Under the pieces are notes generated by a model. It searched no databases and was not told the DNA's origin. It saw nothing but the letters and a program-made list of their open reading frames with translations. Below are positions 1 to 5,468 of a stretch of DNA of 5,468 bases, in pieces (position 1 is the stretch's first letter; each line of letters starts with the position of its first letter). A program made the translations under genes and the position numbers. Origin of the DNA: Desulfuromusa sp. (GTDB lineage Bacteria > Desulfobacterota > Desulfuromonadia > Desulfuromonadales > Geopsychrobacteraceae); the NCBI GenBank assembly GCA_021157505.1, contig JAGGWI010000104.1, forward strand, positions 1 through 5,468, in the 5' to 3' direction.

Positions 1-1706
1 ATCAGTGGGAATTCAATCTGCGGGTCTCTGATCAGAAACTGCACAACGATCCGAAAACTGTCGATCGTGAAGAGCAAATTTACAGTTTGCGGTCGAGATA
101 TACGCAAGACGCGCTGCTTCTGGAGTACAACCTCAATATTAATGATCAGGACAACCTCTTGGTCAACAGCAAAACCGACCGCGTCAACCATTCTTTGCGT
201 GCGGATTACCGTCGCCAGTATCCTGCTCATAAACTCGACCTTTTAGCCTCTTACCGGGGCAGCACGACGCATACGGATTTTTCCACTAAGCAGAGAACCG
301 AGTTTGAACTTCCGGTCGATGCCGGACTCAACAGCCTTGATGACAGTCCGCAAAATGGTGAGTTACTTGGGAATATTCTGTTGATCAACGGTAACAAAAT
401 TACCTCTGCCGGACCGAATATCGGCAAGTCCGGGAACCCGACCTTCTTCGTGAACCTGGGGGTCGATTTCGGTTCAGACCTTACGGTGTCGCAGCTGTAT
501 GTTTACGTGGATCGAAGTGATCTTCCTGCTCAGGTGACCGACTCCTATATCTGGTCAGTCTATACCAGTGAAGACAACAATCCAGTGACAGTCTGGACCC
601 TGCACGCAGTCGTCGTGCCAGCCAGCTTTAATGCTTTGCAGAACCGTTTTGAGATCAGCTTCCCCGCTGTCAGCGACCGTTTCATCAAGGTGGCAGTCAG
701 CCCACTTTCGGTTTCGATACCCGGTCCTTATGATGATATTTTTGTGACCGAAATCGAGGCCTGGAATGAAGTCGATCGTGGTAGTTTTGATTATCGGACC
801 ATTTTTCATAGTGGCAATTTCTCTCTTAATAAAATCATCTCCAACCAGACCAGGGTCAGTTACGACCTGTATGCCAACTACAACAAAAGTACCCTTAACG
901 ACGCAGAAGAAAAGCGGTTGGCCAACGCTGTACGGCTTAATCATCAGTTCACCCCGGTTTATTCCGGCACTCTACGAGCCAGTTTGACCAACTCCTGGAA
1001 AAGTGAGGATCCAGATCTGGATGTCTTTGAATATGGGGCCTCCGGTCAGGCTGATTATTTCGAAACCCTCAGCATGAGTCTGGATTATTCGGGAGTCAAG
1101 GCTTCCTACGATGATGGCCGTGATGGCGGCCGCGACAGTTTGGTTTACCGGACTCGTGCTCAAGTCTATCGTGACGCTGACCTTGATTTCAGTCTTGGCT
1201 ATAGCCTGATTGAGGAATTGGACGGCAGAAAGACCGGCAATACGCTGGTGGGTTTTGGGGCACACCTGGTCCCGCATCCTAAATTCGACTTTCGCATGTC
1301 TACCCGTTGGGTCGGTTCTGATGTCATCAAGGAAGGGACAGAGCCTGGTTCCGGGGCGACTAGCTCGCATTATGTTGATATGGATGTGATTTTTACACCG
1401 ACTCAGAGATTGTCCCTGGTGGGAAAATTGAATTATCGAAAGACTGATGGTGATAGCAGTTCCTTGAAAAGCTTTACGATCAACTGGAACGCTCTGGCCG
1501 ATGGTGAACTGAAACTTTCCCTCAGCTACTACGAAGCCTACCGCACTGAACTGAGTGAAGTGGAAAAAGTTTTAACACCCGGCTTGCTTTGGCGCATCAG
1601 CCAGCATCTGAACCTTCACCTTCGTTATAACTATATCACCTCAGACTCAGATGTACGTAAACGGGATTTTGAGACATTTAATGGAACTTTCAATGTGGCA
1701 TTCTAA
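1..1706 (+). CDS. Outer-membrane beta-barrel protein with inserted discoidin-like domain (5' end missing)
   Basis: The frame is open from base 3 to the TAA at 1704-1706, giving 567 codons. The true start lies upstream, and the TTG at 87 is only an internal leucine codon. Most of the protein is amphipathic strands with alternating polar and hydrophobic or aromatic residues separated by Asp/Asn/Gly-rich turns (for example LLLEYNLNIND, LSLVGKLNYRKTDGD, LNLHLRYNYITSDSD), as in large transmembrane barrels. The last residues, FNGTFNVAF, alternate hydrophobics and end in Phe, the classic C-terminal signal read by the BAM complex. There is no cysteine. A non-barrel segment of about 150 residues at 309-770 interrupts the strands and looks like a discoidin-type jelly roll. 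By size it could resemble MtrB/PioB-like porins or other large barrels, but I do not recognise the family. Barrel call is firm; function is unknown. It is followed after 18 bases by the lipoprotein gene. Confidence 0.8.
   Translation, partial: QWEFNLRVSDQKLHNDPKTVDREEQIYSLRSRYTQDALLLEYNLNINDQDNLLVNSKTDRVNHSLRADYRRQYPAHKLDLLASYRGSTTHTDFSTKQRTEFELPVDAGLNSLDDSPQNGELLGNILLINGNKITSAGPNIGKSGNPTFFVNLGVDFGSDLTVSQLYVYVDRSDLPAQVTDSYIWSVYTSEDNNPVTVWTLHAVVVPASFNALQNRFEISFPAVSDRFIKVAVSPLSVSIPGPYDDIFVTEIEAWNEVDRGSFDYRTIFHSGNFSLNKIISNQTRVSYDLYANYNKSTLNDAEEKRLANAVRLNHQFTPVYSGTLRASLTNSWKSEDPDLDVFEYGASGQADYFETLSMSLDYSGVKASYDDGRDGGRDSLVYRTRAQVYRDADLDFSLGYSLIEELDGRKTGNTLVGFGAHLVPHPKFDFRMSTRWVGSDVIKEGTEPGSGATSSHYVDMDVIFTPTQRLSLVGKLNYRKTDGDSSSLKSFTINWNALADGELKLSLSYYEAYRTELSEVEKVLTPGLLWRISQHLNLHLRYNYITSDSDVRKRDFETFNGTFNVAF
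309..770 (+). other. Discoidin (F5/8C)-like domain inserted in the barrel protein
   Basis: This domain lies inside the barrel gene. It starts after the strand ending TEFELPVD and ends at TEIEAWNEVD, where barrel-type strands resume with FDYRTIFHSGNFSL. The pattern fits discoidin/carbohydrate-binding jelly rolls: a strand VNLGVDFG followed by VSQLYVYVD, then IWSVYTSEDN with VTVWTLH, then RFEISFPAV, RFIKVAVSPL, and a closing strand FVTEIEAW. The family usually has the order 'distance from ideal: I-x-x-Y-S-D-x-x-W', then 'RYVRV', then 'I-x-E-I-x-V'. Such domains bind glycans or lipids. Here it would form an extracellular loop or a periplasmic plug. The fold call is by eye from motif order, without a profile search. 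Confidence 0.6.
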
Positions 1707-1712
1707 AAATTA

Positions 1713-1721
1713 AGGGGAAGG
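1713..1721 (+). promoter_or_regulatory. Ribosome binding site of the lipoprotein gene
   Basis: The purine run AGGGGAAGG lies 3 bases before the ATG at 1725, with its GGGG core 7 bases upstream. It supports 1725 as the start over the in-frame ATG at 1749 (Met9), which has no comparable site. Either start keeps the lipobox. Confidence 0.7.
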
Positions 1722-1724
1722 ATT

Positions 1725-2306
1725 ATGCAAAAATTCTACTCATTGAGAATGTTTCGAGTGCTCGCTTGCTTGATTTTTCTGTGCGGTCTGACAGCATGCG
1801 CTAAAGAGCAAGTTTATCATGATCCGGTTATGGACTTTTCGATGATCACCAGAGTCGCGATCATGCCTTTGGCCAATTATGCGAATGATCAAAATGCACC
1901 CGACAGGGTTCGTGATGTTCTGGCGACCCGCCTGCAGGCCGCCGGTGCTTTTTACGTGATGCCGATGGGGGAGGTCATGAGGGCTGTGAATCGATCTCAG
2001 ATTCGCTACCCGGCGGCACCAAGCGCTGAAGAAATTCAGAAAATCGGTAAGTTGATAGATGTTGAGGCCGTTTTCACCGGCGGCCTGCGCGAATACGGGA
2101 CGATTCGTTCTGGTTCGGTGAGTGCAAATAGCATTTCCATGAGCCTGCAACTGATCGAGACAGAGACCGGTAAGGTGATCTGGACAGGAACAGCAACAAG
2201 CGGTGGAATTGGTTGGCCGGATCGTCTATTCGGTGGGGGCGGGCGGCCGATGAATGAAGTGACCGTTGAAGCCGTAGAGTCCTTGCTGAATCAACTTTTT
2301 AATTAA
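1725..2306 (+). CDS. Lipoprotein with CsgG/GNA1162/LpoB-like fold
   Basis: This is a complete 193-residue gene. Residues 1-24 form a lipoprotein signal peptide with Arg8/Arg11, a hydrophobic core VLACLIFLCGL and the lipobox L22-T23-A24-C25, so the mature protein would be lipidated on Cys25. The residue after it is Ala, not the Asp that retains lipoproteins in the inner membrane, so an outer-membrane location is expected by the E. coli rule. The mature part has the order of the CsgG-like families: first strand TRVAIMPLANY (42-52), a helix DRVRDVLATRLQAAG, a strand FYVMPMGEV, the helix EEIQKIGKLIDVEAVFTGGL (102-121), then the hairpin SISMSLQLIETETGKVIWTG. Known relatives include the lipoprotein GNA1162 (DUF799), the PBP activator LpoB, and the curli exporter CsgG. 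It is too short to be a whole CsgG pore protein. The next gene, 10 bases on, carries two more such domains. The fold is fairly sure and the role is inferred. Confidence 0.8.
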   Translation: MQKFYSLRMFRVLACLIFLCGLTACAKEQVYHDPVMDFSMITRVAIMPLANYANDQNAPDRVRDVLATRLQAAGAFYVMPMGEVMRAVNRSQIRYPAAPSAEEIQKIGKLIDVEAVFTGGLREYGTIRSGSVSANSISMSLQLIETETGKVIWTGTATSGGIGWPDRLFGGGGRPMNEVTVEAVESLLNQLFN

Positions 2307-2307
2307 T

Positions 2308-2311
2308 AGGA
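2308..2311 (+). promoter_or_regulatory. Short ribosome binding site of the Ig-CsgG gene
   Basis: AGGA sits 5 bases before the ATG at 2317, just after the TAA of the lipoprotein gene (2304-2306). The site is short and the gap is only 10 bases, so translation may depend partly on ribosomes finishing the upstream gene. The coupling is inference. Confidence 0.5.
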
Positions 2312-2316
2312 CATCA

Positions 2317-4332
2317 ATGAACATTTCAAACGACATAAGAAGTGTCGAAAGACGCTGTTTAAGATTATTCTTGTTGCTTATCATTAGCTGCGTGGGGCTT
2401 TTGCCGAGCATGGGTTTGTGTGCGAAGAGCAGCTTGTCTCTCTTGGCCATTGCTGCTCCGGTTGCCGAATCTGCTTCACCGCAAATGGTTGGTGTCAAGA
2501 CGCGCTGGACGGCTGAATCTCGTGGTGGAGTTGCTCCTCATCGTTATCGGTTTTTTGTTGAAAGTGTCGCTGAACAAGAGCAGGTCCTCGAAGTTGAGAC
2601 GCGACGTTCCTATTGGGATTGGACTCCGCAACAGGCCGGTTATTATCGTGTCCGGGTGATCGTTGAAGATGACCGGTGGCTGACGGCTGAAAGCGACTGG
2701 TCGCAACCTTTTGAGATTGTTCCGGCGCTGCAGGCTGCTATCCCAAAATCAAGCTTGTCCTCACCGGTAATGAGTCAAATGAAAATTCCCTGGAAAACTT
2801 CTGCTCAAGGCGGCCGAGGCCCTTATCATTTTTCTTTTCAGTGGAGATTGGCGAATAAGGACGTAAGTGAAGAAATACCCGTTGTTGGCACAGAGTGGAC
2901 CTGGCAGCCCGTCCAGGCCGGTGTCTACCAAGTGCGTACCATTGCTCAGGATAGTCTTAATAACCGGTCGGTATCTGAGTGGAGTGATCCATGGCAGGTA
3001 AATCCAATTTTTCAGGTTCTGCACCTGTTTCCGAATCGCTCTTTGGCTGTTCCTGATACTTCTGCCGGGGTAACCTGGGCTGCCCTTGTTGAAGGTGGGG
3101 CCGGTCACAATCATTATACCTTTTCCTTGTATAAAGAAGATCGGTTGGTTCACCAGGAGGAGACGGGCGAGAGTGGCCGTTGGACTGTTTTCGGCTGGAC
3201 GTCAGGCCATTATAGAATGAAGGTTGAGGTCGTCGATCGATATGGAGCGAAGGTAGAAGCCTGGTCAGAGGAGTTTAAGGTCGGCCTGAAAAAAATTGCT
3301 GTAATCCCGGTCTTCAACTTGAGTCTGGTGGTTCTCCCTGCAGGAACAATACGTCATGAAATTGAAGCTGTCGTGCAGGCTGCGGGTTATGAGCTCTTGG
3401 ATTTTGATCTCCTCTATGAATACATGTCCAAAATCCGATGGCGCAACACGGCCTACCTGTCGAAAAAGAATGCCGCAGGCCTGCGACAGCAATTAAACGT
3501 TGACGCCGTTCTGTTGACCGGTGTCCTCGATTATTTCGATAGTGAATCGCCGCGTCTGGCTCTGACTTCTCGTTTGGTTGGAACAAACTCTGATCTGCCA
3601 ATCCTCTGGGCCAATGGCATAGCCAAGCATGGTGAGGCTCACCCCGGCTTCCTTGGGTTACAACGAATTTACGAGTTACAACCTCTGTTGCTGAAATCAG
3701 TCCATGAGCTTGTCTCAGGTTTAGCGGCCGACCTGTCGGATAAGCAGCTCTTGGCGAAAAGTACTCGGGTTGCCATGGAAAACAGCCCTGATCCTAATAG
3801 TACTCATGCAAATGACAAGGTTCGTAGCGTTGCCCTGTTTCCCTTTGGCAATCATACCGAACGGGATCGGGGCGGAGATCTTCTGGCGGCACAGTTGTTG
3901 GTCAACCTGGTTCGTCAACCGGGAATCAAGGTCGTCGAGCCTGGGTTGGTGCGAGATATGTTGCTTGATTACCGCGTTATCGCTCCACATGGACCAAGTC
4001 AAGCAGATCTTTCCCTGCTTCAAACTCGATTGGCTGCAGACTTTATAATCGTTGGTGAACTTACCCGATATTACCAATCTTCATATAATCCAGTTAGATC
4101 CCCACCTGAAATCGGTTTTTTCCTGAGAGCTATAGATCTTGCCAGTCAGACTATTGCTGAACATTATGCGACCTTCGGTACAGGTGATGAGCAGGTTTAT
4201 TTCTATGATTACAAACGCCACTGGACCGCCTACGACTTGACAGACCATATGCTATCTAAAGTTTTGGCTCAGTGGTTAAAACCTGACAAAAGTAACCTTC
4301 TTTTAACGACTGCTGATAACCTTGAACCTTAA
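2317..4332 (+). CDS. Secreted protein with three Ig-like repeats and two CsgG-like domains
   Basis: This is a complete 671-residue gene. The N-terminus has Arg12/13/16, a hydrophobic stretch LFLLLIISCVGLL and a likely signal peptidase I site after L-C-A (residue 36). Cys35 is preceded by Leu, so it is not a lipobox. Residues about 52-323 are three tandem Ig-like repeats of about 95 residues, described separately. They resemble the 'triple tyrosine'/FN3-like modules of many secreted proteins. Residues about 325-475 and 501-656 are two CsgG-like domains, each opening with a strand (KKIAVIPVFN, RSVALFPFGN) and carrying a second strand with Gly-x-Leu (DAVLLTGVLDYF, ADFIIVGELTRYY). The second domain retains a duplicated-strand region ending IDLASQTIAEHYATFG. 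The first is more divergent after residue 407. The mature protein has no cysteine. It is presumably periplasmic or surface-attached, and may pair with the lipoprotein encoded just upstream. I know of no named family with this architecture. Confidence 0.8.
   Translation: MNISNDIRSVERRCLRLFLLLIISCVGLLPSMGLCAKSSLSLLAIAAPVAESASPQMVGVKTRWTAESRGGVAPHRYRFFVESVAEQEQVLEVETRRSYWDWTPQQAGYYRVRVIVEDDRWLTAESDWSQPFEIVPALQAAIPKSSLSSPVMSQMKIPWKTSAQGGRGPYHFSFQWRLANKDVSEEIPVVGTEWTWQPVQAGVYQVRTIAQDSLNNRSVSEWSDPWQVNPIFQVLHLFPNRSLAVPDTSAGVTWAALVEGGAGHNHYTFSLYKEDRLVHQEETGESGRWTVFGWTSGHYRMKVEVVDRYGAKVEAWSEEFKVGLKKIAVIPVFNLSLVVLPAGTIRHEIEAVVQAAGYELLDFDLLYEYMSKIRWRNTAYLSKKNAAGLRQQLNVDAVLLTGVLDYFDSESPRLALTSRLVGTNSDLPILWANGIAKHGEAHPGFLGLQRIYELQPLLLKSVHELVSGLAADLSDKQLLAKSTRVAMENSPDPNSTHANDKVRSVALFPFGNHTERDRGGDLLAAQLLVNLVRQPGIKVVEPGLVRDMLLDYRVIAPHGPSQADLSLLQTRLAADFIIVGELTRYYQSSYNPVRSPPEIGFFLRAIDLASQTIAEHYATFGTGDEQVYFYDYKRHWTAYDLTDHMLSKVLAQWLKPDKSNLLLTTADNLEP
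2470..3285 (+). repeat. Three tandem Ig-like protein repeats, 95-residue period
   Basis: The repeats are visible at protein level and are not obvious in the DNA. A tryptophan opens the units at residues 64, 159 and 254. A Gly-Gly follows at 70-71, 165-166 and 260-261. Both markers recur at exactly 95 residues. A later W-x-W/G-x-Y block (WDWTPQQAGYYRVRV, WTWQPVQAGVYQVRT, WTVFGWTSGHYRMKV) recurs at 94-95, and a Trp-Ser near the end of each unit (128, 222, 316) at 94. The third copy has lost the second Trp of the W-x-W. Such modules are usually spacers or binding stalks for protein or carbohydrate. Confidence 0.85.
3289..4284 (+). other. Two tandem CsgG-like domains
   Basis: Domain A spans about 3289-3741 and domain B about 3817-4284, joined by a low-complexity linker rich in Asn, Ser and Asp (residues about 488-500). 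In both, the Pro of the first strand motif (P331, P509) lies exactly 71 residues before the Gly of the G-x-L motif (G402, G580). The lipoprotein upstream shows the same spacing (P48 to G119). Domain B keeps the typical stretch between strand and helix (GLVRDMLLDYRV, then SLLQTRLAADFIIVG). No transmembrane hairpins such as those that form the CsgG pore are evident. Confidence 0.65.
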
Positions 4333-4343
4333 CAACGATGAAT

Positions 4344-4349
4344 GGAGAG
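4344..4349 (+). promoter_or_regulatory. Ribosome binding site that decides the chaperone start
   Basis: GGAGAG ends 4 bases before the ATG at 4354. An in-frame ATG at 4342 overlaps this site and has no purine-rich site of its own upstream, so 4354 is the preferred start. The alternative would only add four residues (MERS). Confidence 0.65.
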
Positions 4350-4353
4350 ATCC

Positions 4354-5468
4354 ATGAACAGACGAACAGGTTTTTTGCAAGTTTTGCTTCTGGTGATCGT
4401 TAGTCTCATGTTTTACGGCTCCCTTGCCCAGGCCAGCCTCGCAGAGGATGTACCTGAAACCAAAATACTAGCCACTATTGACGAGGTCACCATCACGCAG
4501 GAGGAGTTCAACCGAGAAATTTCGAGTCTCCATAGAACTATGCTCGAAGAAGGGACCGACTCTGTTACTGCTGGTCGGATAGATTTTCCGGGAGTTCTGC
4601 ACCGGCTGATAAATCTGCGCTTGCTTGCTTTAGAGGCAAGACAAATAGGTTTATCGGAACAACCGGATTTCAAGCGCAAAATGGAGAAATATCGAGAGCA
4701 ACAACTAAAACAGAAGGTTCTTGGAAATGTCGTAGCCGAAAACCCAATAACCACCGATGATGAAAAGGTCCAAACCCTTTATCACCGGTTGTCTCGTGAG
4801 CTGAAGATATACGACTTGCTGTTTGATAATGAAGCCGATGCCAAGGAGGCCGCGACCGATATTGCCAAGCGTGGTTTCGTAAAAGTCGCTGAAGAACTTA
4901 AGGGCACAGAACATGTTCAGGTGAGTATGGATGGCGGTTTTTTGCCCTTGAAGGAATTGCGCGGCGAAGTTGGAAGAAATGTTATCGACATGGAACTTGA
5001 TGATGTTTCGCCGATCTTCACAACGGCGGGTGGTTACATGATCTTTCAACTTTTGGAGATACGGCAGGTGGACGACGAAGGAGTTTTGGCAGAGGCCTTT
5101 TACATTGAGTCTCAGAGACACAATGTAAAAGTTAAAACTGAATTTCTGGAGAGTCTGGTCGAGCAATATGCGCAAATTGATGAGCAACTGTTGGCTGCAA
5201 TCGACTTTTCCAGCTCGGGGCCTGAACTAGCGGTTTTGATGGCCGACAATCGGACTCTGGCCACCCTGAGAGTGCCCGGGCAACCCGTGGCATTATTTTC
5301 GGTAGCAGACCTGACTGAAGCAATGTCGGACAAGTATTACCATGGTCTGGAACAGGCACGAGAAACCAAAACTTTGAATGATGCAAAAGAGTCCGTTCTG
5401 CACAAGAGACTTATGACTCAACTGTTGCTAGCTGAAGCACAAAGACTTGAACTGCTAGATAGTGCCGA
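4354..5468 (+). CDS. SurA-like periplasmic parvulin-family chaperone (3' end missing)
   Basis: The frame is open from the ATG at 4354 to the window edge (371 codons plus 2 bases, no stop). Residues 1-27 look like a signal peptide: Arg3/4, core VLLLVIVSLMFYGSL, and likely cleavage after A-Q-A. Residues about 37-135 match the SurA/PrsA N-terminal helical module: strand ILATIDEVTITQEEF, then RLINLRLLALEARQIGL, then a charged helix to about 127. Residues about 150-236 match a parvulin domain: LKIYDLLF, a helix with EADAKEAATDIAKRG, the DGGFLPL turn (family GGDLG), and ELDDVSPIFTTAGGYMIFQL. Both signature histidines are replaced (Asp154 and Met229), so isomerase activity is doubtful. Residues about 300-371 resemble a second N-terminal module. 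Such proteins bind unfolded outer-membrane proteins in the periplasm. Its place in this operon suggests it serves the barrel or the secreted partners. There is no cysteine in the visible part. Confidence 0.8.
   Translation, partial: MNRRTGFLQVLLLVIVSLMFYGSLAQASLAEDVPETKILATIDEVTITQEEFNREISSLHRTMLEEGTDSVTAGRIDFPGVLHRLINLRLLALEARQIGLSEQPDFKRKMEKYREQQLKQKVLGNVVAENPITTDDEKVQTLYHRLSRELKIYDLLFDNEADAKEAATDIAKRGFVKVAEELKGTEHVQVSMDGGFLPLKELRGEVGRNVIDMELDDVSPIFTTAGGYMIFQLLEIRQVDDEGVLAEAFYIESQRHNVKVKTEFLESLVEQYAQIDEQLLAAIDFSSSGPELAVLMADNRTLATLRVPGQPVALFSVADLTEAMSDKYYHGLEQARETKTLNDAKESVLHKRLMTQLLLAEAQRLELLDSA

Noticed and set aside
87..89. TTG as the start of the barrel gene
   Set aside because: The frame stays open to base 3 and the upstream residues (for example WEFNLRVSDQ) continue the barrel strand pattern, so the start is outside the window. 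There is no signal peptide after the TTG.
59..780. Direct repeat GTCGATCGTG near 60 and again near 771
   Set aside because: Two copies of 10 bases within one gene, both encoding Val-Asp-Arg in frame. This is compatible with chance and has no further context.
555..944. 129-codon minus-strand ORF, with similar ones at 972-1370, 2761-3153 and 3721-4077
   Set aside because: All are shadows opposite well-supported plus-strand genes, with compositions that do not look like real proteins.
2407..2427. Possible lipobox at Cys35 of the Ig-CsgG protein
   Set aside because: The residues before the cysteine are Met-Gly-Leu. Leu at -1 does not fit a lipobox, while L-C-A fits a signal peptidase I site.
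4705..5187. 160-codon minus-strand ORF
   Set aside because: It lies wholly antisense to the SurA-like gene, whose frame shows clear family motifs. No ribosome site or recognisable domain is seen for the antisense product.
1..5468. Multiheme cytochrome as part of the locus
   Set aside because: Large barrels next to envelope chaperones suggested an electron conduit, but no CXXCH motif exists in any of the four proteins. It stays only as a possibility for the flanks.

Overview
The window is a fully coding, single-strand stretch from a Gram-negative (diderm) bacterium. Four plus-strand genes follow each other with gaps of 18, 10 and 21 bases. This fits one operon whose first gene starts upstream of the window and whose last gene runs off the right edge. 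The diderm assignment rests on an outer-membrane beta-barrel ending in phenylalanine, a lipoprotein, and a SurA-like periplasmic chaperone. A Desulfuromonadia/Geobacter-like (former deltaproteobacterial) origin is my guess from the style of the Ig-like repeats and the mixed base composition. No marker gene in the window proves it.

Layout: (1) 1-1706, the 3' part of an outer-membrane beta-barrel protein with what looks like a discoidin (F5/8C)-type jelly-roll domain inserted at about 309-770. (2) 1725-2306, a small lipoprotein with a CsgG/GNA1162/LpoB-like fold. (3) 2317-4332, a secreted protein with three Ig-like repeats at a 95-residue period followed by two further CsgG-like domains. (4) 4354-5468, the 5' part of a SurA-like parvulin-family periplasmic chaperone. 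It lacks both signature parvulin histidines and appears to begin a second copy of its N-terminal module before the window ends.

Together the genes look like a dedicated envelope module: a surface-exposed barrel, two periplasmic or outer-membrane-attached proteins carrying three CsgG-like units, and a folding chaperone. The mature parts of all four proteins contain no cysteine except the lipid-anchor cysteine of gene 2, which suits exported proteins. The substrate (a polymer, a secreted protein, or a partner such as a cytochrome encoded outside the window) cannot be told from the sequence. No heme-binding CXXCH motif occurs in any of the four proteins.

I see no RNA genes, mobile elements, CRISPR array, promoter or convincing terminator. 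No stretch over 21 bases is without a gene on the plus strand, and minus-strand ORFs are shadows.
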